A stretch of DNA of 64,000 bases from Acanthornis magna (GCA_036785705.1 JAWUZG010000970.1:1035001-1099000), one strand, 5' to 3'. Shown: positions 52,279 through 64,000, numbered from the stretch's first letter. The notes: generated from the letters alone by a model not told the origin. Numbers and translations are program-made.

Positions 52279-52679
52279 GCTTCTAGACAGAGCTATTCCT
52301 GTGTCTGAGCTGCAGTACAGGTCTTGAAAACCTGGTGACATCCTCTGTGCACATGCAGACCACCTATGCCATGGATTTAATGTGAACATCTCTGCGTAAT
52401 GCTTGTGGAATAGGTCTGGTGCAGAATCATCGATCTGACTATGAAAAGCATACAGGTGGGTACACACCATTGAGAAAATCCCAGGTAAAAGTACGGCAAA
52501 GCCTAGTCTGGAGCTAATTTTGGTGGTAGACTACCAATGTCATTACTTCCAGAGGAAAACTTCTCTGTTCCATGGAAAATATGAGATTTTGTGCCACAAA
52601 CTATACAGGAAGGAGATTTGGAGCACGGCTGTGTGTTCATTATTTCCAGTCATGATAATCTTCCAAGAGTTTCATGTTC

Positions 52680-53590
52680 ACAGAATTGCAGAATCACAGA
52701 ATGGTTCAGGTTGGAGGTCATCTTGTTCAACACCCCAGCTCAAACAGAACCACCTACAGCAAGTTGTCCATGATTGTGTCCAGATGGCTTTTGAATATCT
52801 CCAAGGATAAAAACTCCTCAGCTTCTCAGAAGAACCCATGCCAGTGCTCAGGCACTCTCACAGTAAAAATTATGTTCAGACAACCCCTCTTATATTTCAG
52901 TTTATGCCCACAGCCTCTGGTCCTGTCACTGGCCACTACTGAAAGAATCTGGCTCCCTTATTTTTGCACCCTCCCTTCAGATATTGATATGCATTAATAA
53001 GATTTGCCCCTGCACCTTCTCTTCTCTTCTCTTCTCTTCTCTTCTCTTCTCTTCTCTTCTCTTCTCTTCTCTTCTCTTCTCTTCTCTTCTCTTCCCTTCT
53101 CTTCCCTTCTCTTCCCTTCTCTTCTCTTCTCCTCGCTAAACAAGCCATCTTGCTCAGCCTAATGTTGTCCAAGTCACCAGCAGCCTTCTTTACAGCAAGG
53201 GCAGTTCTCTGGCTAATGTTCCTCTTGGTGTCTACCAGGACCACCAGATTTTTTTCTGCTGAGCTGCTTTCCAGCTGGGTGTCCCCCATTCATGCACAGG
53301 ATTGTTCCTCCCAGGCACAGGACCCCACACATCCTTCTGAACTTTATGAGCTTCCTATCAGCCCATTTCTTCAGCCTGTTGAGGTCCCTCTGGATAGCAG
53401 CACATTCCTCTGGCCTATCAGGCACTCCTCCCAGTTTCATGTTATCTGAAAACTTGCTTAGAGCACACTCTGATCATACAGAACATTAATGAATGTGTTA
53501 TTAAACGGGACTGGCACCTGTACTGACCCTTGGGGTACACCACTAGCTACTGACCTCCAAATGCACTTTGTAGCACTCTGTATCACCAGC
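52680..53590 (-). mobile_element. CR1 LINE fragment (ORF2 C-terminal part plus 3' end), antisense, interrupted
   Basis: The 3' end at 52680 shows three decayed octamers (CAGAATTG, CAGAATCA, CAGAATGG), then the CR1 3' region up to about 53015. After a (CTTCT)n array, the element resumes from 53133 to about 53590 with ORF2 sequence. On the - strand, frame 53213-53440 carries MKLGG, then CAAIQRDLNRL and WADRKLIKF, while frame 52936-53289 carries QLESS.AEKNLVVLVDTK and, beyond the array, LINAYQYLKGGC. These are hallmark CR1 reverse-transcriptase C-terminal motifs. A shift between the two frames and the loss of roughly 50-60 codons at the array show it is dead. Being 5'-truncated, it lacks the catalytic domain. 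Confidence 0.93.
53016..53132. repeat. (CTTCT)n microsatellite inside CR1
   Basis: About 23 pentamer units span 117 bases, mostly pure CTTCT, with CTTCC variants grouped near 53095-53120. The array starts exactly where the flanking CR1 sequence would carry its own CCTTCTCTTCTCC motif, so it probably grew from that seed. On the - strand it is read as repeats of arginine, glutamate, glutamate, lysine. Confidence 0.97.
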
Positions 53591-54599
53591 TTGGAAGTGA
53601 AGACAGAAAGCAGGGGAGAAAAAAATGTCACTTTCAGTTTCCCTACAGCACTGGAGAAGAGGTGGTATCCTGTCTCAGCTATAGCATCAGACGCAAAGTC
53701 ATCCTGAAGCAGTGCGTATTAAAACTTCTGCAGAGACCATGAGCATGACTGATTATCTTTTTAAATTATTTTTATTCTTTGGAGTTTCAAAACTGTTCTT
53801 TCACTCCAAGGACATTGGAAAAGCCAACATCCAGTAATTCTGCTGGTCAAAATAAGTGCAGTATCATATTACAGTGTGACATGCTGTATCCTTTCCTCTG
53901 TGCCTAGAAGTCCTTGCAGAGGAAGATGGGCAGCAGTCCTGCTTGGGCAGGTCCATGTGGCTAGAGCATGTGTACATAGACAGTGAATGTGAGGCCTCTC
54001 TGAAATCAATGTATCCTCCTGAGGGTCTCCAGTTTCAGAAAATGGGACTTCAATACTGAACCCTGAAGGAAAGGCTCTATGTTTGAATAGATAGGGCAGT
54101 GCTCTTTATTATATAAAAAGCTAGAGGAAATCTCACCAACAATAAAATGCATTTAAATGATTAACAAGTACAGAAATATTGTTGTCACTTGCACGTTCAA
54201 ATTTTGTGTCGTTTATCCAACATCACAAAAAAACACAGAGACAGAGCAAAAAATTTCCCTAGGCACTGATCTTAGAGGGATGTAAGAACACACTTAATTA
54301 AGCACTACGAGTAACTCATCGTGCATTAAAATGAAGTATATGTTTAAGACTTTGCATTACGACATCCTGGGGCAGAAGACCATTCTACCTCAAATGATCC
54401 AGAGAGGTTAGAGGGAATGTGGAAGAAAATGAACCTTGCATTTTCCCCTTACTTTGTAATCACACTTGTGCATTGGTTTTGTTGGAATTAGATACCGTAT
54501 GAAAAAACAGAGGAGACGGTAAATTGACAATAAAAATGTATGTCTCCAAAACTGATGGAGTAAAAGGGGTATGATATCACTGGCAAGTCAGTCGTATTG
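53591..54599. other. Non-coding unique sequence
   Basis: No gene or named repeat was recognised. The 53900-54000 segment is modestly GC-richer. Confidence 0.55.
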
Positions 54600-54960
54600 C
54601 ATACAAGCAGACAGAATGCAAACATTACAAAGACAAGAAACTTTCTCCTACCAGGAAGTGCTGTCTGGCTGCCTCTCCTCTTAACACTATTGATTACGCT
54701 CCCCAAAGGTCATAAATTACTGGAAGAGTTATTTTTAAGAATATTTGCTGAGCCTGACCTGTCAAGAGAGGTTAATCTAATGACTTTCCTAGCTTCAGTC
54801 TGCAGTAAGCTAAAGCAGGTTTTCTTCTCAACTGCTGTTAAAAGCTCCCACATCTTCCAGATTCATCCCAACTTGTTATTAAAAGATATAAACGCATCGG
54901 TTCACAAAGTGGTTAAACTCTTCTGCACAGAGGCCAGAACAAGGGCACTGAACAACTCTT
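54600..54960. promoter_or_regulatory. Candidate conserved non-coding element
   Basis: Complex, repeat-free sequence with a nuclear-receptor half site AAAGGTCA (54705-54712), ATTGATTACG near 54690 and AGGTTAATCTAATGA near 54770. A 121-codon open frame (54597-54962) spans it, but its translation is not a known family. The alternative is unremarkable unique DNA. Confidence 0.25.
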
Positions 54961-56469
54961 AGTGAAATGTATGAGTGTATGTATCGCACTAGAAAAGCAA
55001 TGTATTTCTTTGCATGGAGCAGTTACACACAAAAGAAAAGAAAAAAAAGTGAAATAACAACAAAATAAGAGCAAAGGGCTCAAATGTTTGCTTTCACACA
55101 GGGCTATATTTTTTAACAAATATCTCTGGGGGCAAACATTTATTGAGGAAAAAAAAGGGGGGGGGAGGTGGGGAAGTCCTCTTACAGTCATAATGGAAAC
55201 ACTCCCACAGAAAATATGAGAGGAAAGGCAGAGAAAAAAAATTTTAAACAAGAATAGAAAAAAAAATTGAGAAAGAAGTGTTTTATACTCTTAGCTATTT
55301 TGGTACAAACAGGTAATAATCTCCTAACTCTGATGACTTTAACTGATATTTATATTTTTACAGGACAGCTCTTAGTATTTCAGAAAGAAAAGGGTAGATT
55401 TAAAGAGGGAGAGAGGACGAAGTGAAGCTTTCATAGAAAGAATTAACAGAAATGTGGAATAGTAATGCAAGATTAGGATGCAATATTTACTGTAGACACT
55501 CAAAGAAGGAAAATACCCTAGGAAACTGCCTTGCCACACTAGCCTCCTCTGTGTCCAGACCTGCTGACACATCAGAAAGGTCCTGTCAACCAAAGGCACA
55601 GCTTTGGTCAGTGCTGAACATGGTATAGGAGGCTTTAAATGCATTTGCTTTGTCCAGATCTGTAAGAATCCCAGACATGAGTAATCAGTATGTTGGAATT
55701 GACAAAATAGAAAAGTACAACTTTAAAGGCTGCATGAGTGCTGCTCAGTTCTATTTGCACTTTGATTTTTTTTTCTTTCGTACTTGGAGGCAGCTCAGAT
55801 TAATTTTACTGCAGTTGAAAATCATGCAAATATAGTTTAGAAGGAGGCATTTAATTCTTTATTGCTCTTGCACACAACACAAATAGCACCTCCAGTACTA
55901 ACACAGCTAAGTGTTTTTAGTGTTATTCCACTATACAGTACATCACAATGTTAATTTTCCACATTACTTTATTTCTTCTCTAACCCATATTTTACAACAG
56001 AGAAAACAAACTGCTTGTAATTACACTGCATGCCAGGACAAATTAAGTAAACACGCATTTTTAATGCTTTTGGCTGTTAGGGTGAGAAACAAAGGGCTCT
56101 GGTTAAGGTCAATATTAGAGTTATGCAATTGCTCTGGGATACAAAAGACAAATGCCACTGATTGAACATCAGTGAAATGGAAACTGTCCATTCTGTGCAG
56201 TGTTTCTGAACTCCTGAAAATAATATGCTATTCTGAGATGAGGTCAGTTCTTTGTTTTCATTTTCTTTCAGGATAACACTAATACCAATAATAAATAATA
56301 ATAATAAACTAATGGGAAAATCTATTGTGTCATTAGTGAAGCGATAAATCAGCAAAAAGTAAATGAGACAATGGCTATTGAAGATCAGCCTTGTGTTGTG
56401 TTTGCTAACACTACCATCTCAGTACTACTGGGTGCTACTGATAAAGGTTAACAGCAACTATAGGGGTAA
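54961..56469. other. Non-coding sequence with a G run
   Basis: A 9-base G run at 55157-55165, followed by further G runs to about 55174, sits in a purine tract that could form a G-quadruplex. A short (AAT)n stretch lies at about 56284-56307. No gene was recognised. Confidence 0.55.
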
Positions 56470-56535
56470 CCTAATTTTGCTCTCACTGGTACTGGTGTAA
56501 ATCTGACTTCAGTGGAATTACACCTCTCTAACTAG
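56470..56535. mobile_element. Second remnant of the palindromic MITE-like repeat
   Basis: The run CACTGGTACTGGTGTAAATC followed by TGACTTCAGTGGAATTACAC is the reverse complement of the core seen at 27305-27340 (shared: TCCACT, GTCA, ATTTACACCAGT), allowing small gaps. The two copies in inverse orientation support a dispersed repeat rather than chance. It is heavily decayed. Confidence 0.5.
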
Positions 56536-57840
56536 AAAGCAGACAGTGACCTGATGGTTATATTGTTTGGCCATGGACAATGAGGAGTTTTACGTGTTCT
56601 TGCCTTTAATGGTATGGATTAGGCCAGAGGCACAACATTCAGAGGCAGATGAAACCTCATGGGAAAGGGTACTCAGACTCATCATCTTTACTCAGCCAGC
56701 CACAGATACTGGGCTACTGGCTTATGTACATCTCTATTTTAGTGATAAATTCATCTTTCTTCCAGAACAATGAATGCATTTCTGAGACATTTTCTTTGCT
56801 AGCAAGAATGCTTAGTACAAGAGCTGAGGTAAAGAAAGGAAGAAAAAAAATCCACTCAACACATTTCTCATGGAGAAGATCATGCAAAGGAATAATACTA
56901 AGAAAGATAATAGTCAATTCCCTAGAGGGTGACACCAGCCCATTCTGTGATGAATGGATATTAAGAACATGGAACAGAAAAAAGTCTCCAACCAAATTTC
57001 AAGTAAAAAGTCAAGGATAAATCTTGAAGAATTGGGGAGGAGGTATTAAGACAAACCAAGAACTTCTCTGGCCATATGTCTAAACCGTGACTGATGTAGC
57101 TAAATGGGATGCTAAGGGTCAGCCACAGCCTCTCAGTGAAAGAATTTATGAATGCTCAGGCTACATTCCCAGCTCTTGGTAGGTGAAAATATTTTCCCTC
57201 CCATCTATAGCTGAAGTGTCTCCTTTCCATCAGAACAGGAACTGCTCATTACTTCAGCACAAGAAGCCCATGCAGGAGTGATGAGGGGAAAGGGAGGCCT
57301 TTGCTGTCACCTGGCCATACTCAGTCTCAGCACTTCCCAGCACATTCACCAGTCTCCAGGGGAAGATCTGCTGGGCTAGGGTATTAGTGGGTCCTTCACC
57401 TCTAGGCAAGGCTGTGTCCCTGCCAGGATCTAATGTACGAGTAAACCACAACCAACCAGGTGGGCCTCTGTTGCTTTTGTCTGGTTCTTTTTCTCCTTCC
57501 CTGTGCTACAAGCTATGTGATATGTGGGATTGCATAGCCAGAGGCAATATATTATGGACTCATTCCAGCTCCCAGTCAAATCCAGAAGCAAACTGGTGAA
57601 GGACTGGTGCAGACTTACAGCGGGGATAATGTTCTGAAATATTTATTTCTATTCTCTCCATGAGCTCTCTCCCAGCTTCTCACAGCACCTTAAACCTCAC
57701 TCCGTGGTGCTCATCCATGTGAACTTAGGAAGGTGGAGTAAATACTTCAAGAGTAACAAAAGAAGGAAAAGGCATTTAAACTGAAAAACATAAAGAATAT
57801 TTGACATCAGTGTACCGAAAACAGCTGGCTGAAAAGAGAT
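56536..57840. other. Non-coding unique sequence
   Basis: Overlapping frames at 56567-57020 on both strands are unlike any known family. The 57250-57480 segment is GC-richer but unidentified. Confidence 0.55.
57836..57840. repeat. Target-site duplication GAGAT, left copy
   Basis: Identical to 58427-58431 directly outside the other LTR end. Confidence 0.9.
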
Positions 57841-58426
57841 TGTCATGTCTTAACCCCAGCCAGGAATTAAGTACTATGCACTCACTCCCTCCTCCACCAA
57901 GGGGATGGGAAAGAGAATCAGAAGAGTAAAAGTGAGAAATAGTGGGCTGGGATGAAAACAGTTTAATAATATAGTCAAACACACACATGCAAGCAAAGAA
58001 AAACAGGGAATTCCTGCTCTACTTCCCATGGGCAGGCAGGTGTTCAGCCATCCCCAGGAGAGCAGGGCCCCATCACATATAATGGTTACTTGGGACAACA
58101 AACGCCATCACCACAAATGTCTCCCATTTCCTCCTTCTGCTTCCCACTTTATATACTGAGCTTGATGCCATATGGTCTGGAATATCTCTTTGGTCAATTG
58201 GGGTCACCTGTCCCAGCTGTGGCCCCTCCCAACTTCCCATGAGCCTCTAGTCCCCTTGCAAACACGACAGTACAAAAGGCAGTAAAAAAAGCCAAAAAGG
58301 CTGTGTCTCTGTGTCATCAATGACAGAAACATCTCTATATTTTCAACACTGTTTTCAACACAAATCCAAAGCCCCCTACTATCCATTGTGAAGAAAATTA
58401 ACTCTACACCAGCCAAAACCAGCACA
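57841..58426 (-). mobile_element. Intact avian ERV solo LTR with target-site duplication
   Basis: The element is bounded by TGT...ACA termini and flanked by the exact 5-bp repeat GAGAT (57836-57840 and 58427-58431). Read on the - strand it has the layout of an abundant avian LTR: a TTTTGGCTGG start, a TATATAAAG promoter box (58148-58156), an ATTAAA polyadenylation signal (57962-57967), and a GGGGTTAAG.CATGACA end. The 5-bp duplication and sequence fit class III (ERVL-type) retroviruses, from memory of avian repeats. No internal viral genes remain, so it is a solo LTR left by recombination between the two ends. Short frames at 57776-58101 and 58204-58425 are its translation only. Confidence 0.9.
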
Positions 58427-58431
58427 GAGAT
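58427..58431. repeat. Target-site duplication GAGAT, right copy
   Basis: Identical to 57836-57840. The perfect match means that the LTR boundaries are exact and neither flank was rearranged since insertion. Confidence 0.9.
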
Positions 58432-61400
58432 TCAGTAAGAAAGGCTGATCTTGGCAAGGGCTGTTGATGAGTGGTTCAAAAACTGAGCCCATACTGGCCC
58501 TGATTTTGCCTATGGCTTGTGCTCCTATTAAGTGCAGAAAAAACTTAGTACCCTGCTCCAGAATTAGGAGGCATACCCACTAAAACAAGACACAACATTC
58601 TATTTTGAAGAAGCTAAGTACTCATACAGCTCTGTATTATGTAGTTACTAGGCTACTTTATAAATACATAGAGCATCTCCAAACAGTTAAGCTTAGCCTA
58701 CGTTAATCACTTACTGCTGAAAAGCAGCTCTCTTTGTTTATATCCAAGTAATATTACAAGTGAGTTTATTTCCAAGAAAGAATCTTGAGTTTGCTGCCTG
58801 CATCTCAGGGTCCACCCCTCCCAGGGTGTTTTATGTCCTAAGGGAATTGCCATGCCATGCGTTGCCTACTGTAAGGTGTATTTAAATAAAATATCACTAT
58901 TTTTTTTTGGTTTTGCAGGTTAGCCTATTAGCTACTTGCTTTCCCATAGTGGTGATATGCATCCATGCCTGTATATTTTAGTCTTCAATAATATTTTATT
59001 ATTACTTTGAGAGACCTTACTGACCTGCCCATTTTTTCACAATGCAGCTGGAGAATTTGTATCACTTTAGCCTGTGCCATGTATGGAAACTGAAAACTGT
59101 CAGTGTTACATTCTCAGTTTTCTGAATGGAGAAGAGCTGTTTTCTAGAATCAAAGGTTCATAAATGGCTTGTAAAAGTTTAGTGAACAGGGCCCATAACC
59201 TATTGATCCCATTGTATTCAATACAATTCACTTGAGTCAATGAGCTCAGTAAATAATGATACTACTGTTATGAGCATCTTTCCTTCCTTATAAACAACTA
59301 TTCACTTGTGTCCTGTTATAATGATAATGTCACTGATTTACAGAGGTTGCCCAAGTTACCTTATTAATTAGAAGATGCATTAGGCCTATTGCAAAACATT
59401 GTTCTGACTGTGAGCTATCACTGCCCAAGGACCTCTAAAAGACAAAGAATTCCATTTTGCAAAATCTAGTTAACATATCAAAGAGCAGTAAATGTGCAAA
59501 TTGCTGTCATAAGGAATCCTTTATTGCTTTTCCTTTTCATGATAGCACCCCTCCCCCATCTCTCCATTCTACCCACTTTGACAAGGTCATTCATTGGAAA
59601 GAAGAGCAGCTATTTATGTTCTTCAGATGTTTACCTTCAGCAAAAGACACTTCAAAGACTGCTTATGGGACTCTCCTCTCACCCAGCAAACACTTAAAAC
59701 CCATTGTTGTGATTGATGGGCCCTTCCTGCAGATTTAATAAATATAAGCAGAAGCCAGATCCCTTTTTTTAGGCCAGCTGTCTTGAATAATAGGCAAAAA
59801 GCTCATGGGTGGCCAAGGTAGACAGGATCCTTCAGGCAATGTCTAATGATTGTTTGATACATTTTTGTGTATGTGTTTTGCAAGTTTATTGTTTAAGCTT
59901 CCTCAATACTTGGTTATGTTTTTTACTGCTATGGAGCACAGTTAATTAATAAATCCCACAGATTTTTATTTGGAATTTTTTGCATTCCCAGTGTTGTATA
60001 AGAGACGAGAGCCTCATGTTTATTTAGATTTAGATCGAGGCTGAGCTGGTTCAGTGAGCTGTGAGACCCTCCAAACATAGGATATTATCAGATTGAAAGA
60101 AGGCAAAGATTCAGAACTGGAACTAACAAACTGGTCAGGGTGCTGCTACTCAGAAAAAACATCACCTCTAGCTAAGTAGTTAATGCTGCAACATCACAGT
60201 TCTGTGACATATTTAGAGAGAGACTGAAAATGTGATTGCTTTTTTGTTCAACTCTGTCTTGATTGTAGATTGAATAGCACCATACAAATTACATAGTCAG
60301 GAACAGTAAGGATTTCAGATATTCAACTCAGGGGAATAAGTTATATATGTAAAGTGGGATGGGGCACGTCTGTGTTTCATGTGAATATGGCATGTCAAAG
60401 GGCCACCCAAAACCATTGTGCTGGCATCTTTCACAGAAGGATAGGTCTAGAAAAGCTCATGTAAGTCTTCCCTAAGGTGCTTGCATACAAGTCATGACCT
60501 GCAAAACTGCTAGTGGCTCATGGAAATAGAAGGTCTTTTGGATAGCACATTGGTGACGGCACGTAAGTTAATTTATTAGCAACAACTCAAATCTGAGACA
60601 TATTTTTCAACTAAACTATGCTGTACATCTTCCAACCAAGTGCACATTTCACTTTAAATTGAAGTGACCACATTTTGTTGGTTCCATGTACAGAATTTTA
60701 CCCAGCTGTCAGTGTTGTGATGAAAGATGTGAAGATTTTGGCATCAATCTTTATTCCTTCCATGGAAAATTCTGAAAATGGCATGCAGAGGCACCAAGGA
60801 AACCCTTCGTGGTTTCTCTCTATGCCAGCTGCCTGCTCAGCAAAGATAAACCCATTGTCACGGTGTTAAGTTGGAGATCCCCAAACAGGAAGGTACATAG
60901 GTAGAGCCAATGTCCCACCATGAGAATATACTCCTCAACAAATATTCACTAAATCTTCCAGGATTTTCCACCAGTGTCCTGTACTGTGTAGTGGGAGTGA
61001 TTCTCTCTTTCCTCTTACTATTCTCTCAATTAAGAGTTATTGAATGCTGTGACTTGACTTTTTCCCTAATGTTACTTATTGACTCTTGGCTACTTCCATC
61101 CAGCCAGATCTGACCTTCCTCTCTATTTCAAGATATTCCTGTTATTGTTTTGTGCTCTTTCTATGATATTCACAGATAATCAGCTGTCTGACAGTAGTAG
61201 TCTGCAACCTCATCTAAGGATTCCGGGCTAAAATAGATCATTTCCATGGAGTCCAACGTTTAGGCAGGAAAGCAGTTTGTTTAATATCTTTGGCAGCTTA
61301 ATGGTGTACACATAAAAATCCAAATATAAGATTTTAAATTTTTAAAATGGTGAAGCAAATGATGTTTCTTTCTTTGTTTCCAAGAAATGGGATGCAGCAG

Positions 61401-63679
61401 CTGCAGAATTTGTGTTGCTTGTAAGAATCTCCCTCTAGAGTAAGGGACTCAGCTGCTATACAACATACGAGGAATTTTTGGTTCTTGATAAGTACAGGAC
61501 TTACATGACTGGTATGCTCTACTACCAAAAGATATCATAAACTTGACATGAACCATAAAAAAGGGATTTCTGTGAGCTCCAAGAGAAACAGGTGACTTTC
61601 ACCCTTCAAGTGTGAGCTGTGAAACATAACATTTGCAGCTTGGGAATATGTCTTCCATGCAAGTTATAAACCTATTCAACAAAACCTTCCATAAGACATG
61701 AGCCTACTTTTCTTTTGTCACTAGCAGGAAAATAAAAGCGGATGAGGTCAGTCTCTAAATGTCTCCTAACAGGTTTTAAATTAAGGTAGTTGGGTGAAAA
61801 GCATTAAAGGTGTCTGCAAGCTTCATTCAACACTACTGATGTCTATTGTCTACCTCTTCTGTCATCCAACATTCCTCTTACGGAAAAGTTTTAAAGAATG
61901 TAATGAATAGTGAAAAAGAATCCACTCAAATATTATAAGTAACATACAATTAAGCAACCTGTAATTCTATAGCTAGGTTATTGGTCTCTACTGATTAGTA
62001 TAAAATGTTTTCCCATTTCTCTAAAAAGGATAGAATTTAATTAGAATTGTAACAAATTTTAAGTCTCGTTTGTTATCACATGCTTTACAGGTTCTGTGTG
62101 TTACACGATAGGAGATGTTTTCTAATATGGTCTAAAGAAAAGAGAGTCCACTTGAAAAAGCACACAATGATCTGCAGCCCTCTGTTCCACAGGCCTTCCA
62201 CATCAACTTTTGATTTCCCCAGGACTAAGTTACTATAGTTCACGCTTACCTGTAGTTCCTGGAAAACCATCTGAGGTTTCTAGCTTGATCTTTATCCCAG
62301 GTTTCATTTAGCAAATCTTTTTGAATTACCTGTTACAGATGTATTTCTTTAAAAGAACAGCTATATTACAATGTGTTCTTTTCCTGCCCTCAAACTGAGA
62401 ACATTAGACTGTACCTGCAGAAAAATTAAATTACAGCCAGAGAAGCTGATTGTTTTTCCAGTGAAATGATTGTAAATTTTATCAAGATACAATAGTAATT
62501 CCTAAACACATTCTGTTCTGTTAAGGAGAAATCTACCGTAATCAGAAAACAAGCTGCAAATTCACCTTCATATTTCTCTTAAACAATTTCTATTCTCGTT
62601 TCCTTAATATCTCCTTGCAAACAAAGTATTTTCAAAATATCTTAGGCAAAAAAATTTACTTCAGAGCCTGCAAACTTTATGTGAACAGGTGTTTTCTTAT
62701 AGTCAGCAGAAAAGTTGAACCTTGCTTTAGGGTCTCTAATGAGGTTTATACTGTTAAAATACCACATATCCTTTCTGTTTTCAATATGTACAATTAAAAG
62801 AACAAATTATGAAGTTCATAAATATATAATATAGTCTTCTGAACTGGACAACTGAACTTGACAAAGTATTTTCTGGAGTTTGTTATGCCAGAAATCTGGT
62901 GTTTGCTACTCCACTGTGAGAATTTTTGTATGTCAGTTTTAATATTCTCATTTATTTATTTATTTAAAGTATAAGAAATGTTCAATGGTAGAATTAATTA
63001 TACGTTACCCATTTTGGAATGTTTTTTTTGACACTGGGTAATGAAATTTGAATGTCTTTTATGTAAGACCTCAGGAATATAAAATATTTAGCCATAAGGT
63101 CTCTTTATTCTTTTTTCAGACAGGTACCTAACCAGAAATAAATTCCTGGGATGGGTCCATTGAAGATTTTTTTTCCTTAGGTATACCATCCATCATAGCA
63201 AATGCCTCAAAAATAAAAACCAAATGAACACAAAACACATTACACCCATCTTACATTATCTTTTCTTAAGTTCCAGGCATCATTTGATAGGTATTTTATA
63301 ACCGCTCCTATGCCTAGTCACATATGTATTCATCAGCAATGAAATGTTATTTGAGGTTTGATACAAAACTTAGCAAGCACTGGATGAGTTTGTTCCCCAA
63401 CTGAGGGTCTATCTTAGGCTCACATATTGGGTCTTAAAACTGAATCCAAATCTAAGCGGAATTTTAGGGAAGTTTTCACTTTCTTCACATCCAAATTCTT
63501 AGACTTTTAACTCCTTCATACCGCTGAAGAGGAGTTCTGCAGGTCTTTTTCAACTTCAGCTCAAGATAATGAGATCTCACAGCAAAAGCATCAGATAACC
63601 AAAGCAGGCTGAGCTCTGTTTAGGCATTTGTGTTCATGCAGACAATATTACTCAGAACACTGATATTCAGAGCCTGTAA
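58432..63679. other. Non-coding AT-rich sequence
   Basis: No gene, RNA gene or firmly named repeat over about 5.2 kb. An (ATTT)n stretch of about 20 bases lies near 62949. A segment at 59205-59245 (TCACTTGAGTCAATGAG) faintly recalls the palindromic repeat core, but too weakly to call. Confidence 0.55.
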
Positions 63680-63712
63680 GGCCAGATTCTGATACCTGGA
63701 CCCTTAGCAAGT
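63680..63712 (+). mobile_element. Possible terminus of a second palindromic repeat family
   Basis: GGCCAGATTCTGATACC followed shortly by CCCTTA matches the terminal sequence I recall for another short palindromic element of turtles, crocodilians and birds. Only one end is visible and the rest has decayed, so this is tentative. Confidence 0.35.
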
Positions 63713-64000
63713 AATGTTTCCGTATTAATCTCTCTAAAGCAGAGGCATAAAAATATTTGCCAAAAAAAAGTACTTTGGGAATGGTGAGAGGGAAGGTATG
63801 TGTGCATTGGCTTGCAGAGCACATGAATTTTGGTGCAGCAATGTGTTTATCACATTCACACAGAATGTTTTGAGCTCTCAGACTAAACAGAGTTGGTTTA
63901 CCCTTTACCTCAGTATGTTGTTATGGGTTAACACTTACTGAACTGCCATGAACCTAAGCTGACTGCTGGAGTGGCCTGATCTTCTTTAAAATCAGGTATG
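63713..64000. other. Non-coding unique sequence
   Basis: Nothing recognised up to the end of the window. Confidence 0.55.

Noticed and set aside
52936..53440. Two antisense frames that look like a reverse-transcriptase-related gene
   Set aside because: They are the C-terminal remnant of a CR1 LINE, split by a microsatellite and out of frame with each other; not a host gene.
58204..58425. Open frame in the 57.8-58.4 kb region
   Set aside because: It lies wholly within the solo LTR.
59190..59250. Possible third copy of the palindromic repeat
   Set aside because: Only a faint match around GAGTCAATGAG; too short to separate from chance.
1..64000. CRISPR arrays, operons, tRNA genes, prophage or toxin systems
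   Set aside because: No spaced direct repeats, ribosome-binding sites, gene strings or cloverleaf sequences were seen, and the repeats identify vertebrate nuclear DNA.

Overview
The window looks like non-coding DNA from a bird nuclear genome: an intergenic gene desert, or possibly one very large intron. The bird assignment rests on the repeats. There are four CR1 LINE fragments, two with recognisable decayed ORF2 or 3' tail sequence and three keeping traces of the octamer 3' tail. There are two copies of an avian ERV LTR family, one an intact solo LTR with a perfect 5-bp target duplication. There are also scraps of short palindromic elements of a type I recall from turtles, crocodilians and birds. 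The sequence is AT-rich, poor in CpG and low in repeats. I see no mammalian L1, Alu or MIR, and nothing bacterial, phage or organellar.

I recognise no protein-coding gene. The longest open frames (about 160, 139, 126 and 125 codons) show no known domain, no plausible exon chain and no coding bias I can see. Several are only low-complexity translations. No tRNA, rRNA or other structured RNA gene was recognised.

Layout. 1-10 kb: unique AT-rich sequence with one A-rich repeat (2735-2815) and one AT repeat (8914-8965). 10-22 kb: unique sequence with two blocks that look like conserved non-coding elements (10030-10350 and 16870-17330). 22-27 kb: an exon-like patch (21764-21900), an old CR1 tail (22297-22448), a GC-richer patch (23500-23860), and a regulatory-looking block (24530-25350) followed by a pyrimidine tract. 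27-36 kb: a palindromic repeat remnant (27287-27375), then the best regulatory-looking stretch of the window (32600-34330), with a CpG cluster beside a CCAAT box just after it. 36-50 kb: microsatellites and two CR1 fragments (43198-43516 and 47629-47785). 50-59 kb: the two LTRs (50711-51020 and 57841-58426) and a long CR1 fragment (52680-53590) interrupted by a (CTTCT)n array. 59-64 kb: unique AT-rich sequence with one repeat terminus (63680-63712).

Nothing here amounts to a gene system. The useful content is the repeat record and several candidate enhancers or conserved elements. These candidates are judged by eye from motif density and local composition only; a multi-species alignment would decide them.
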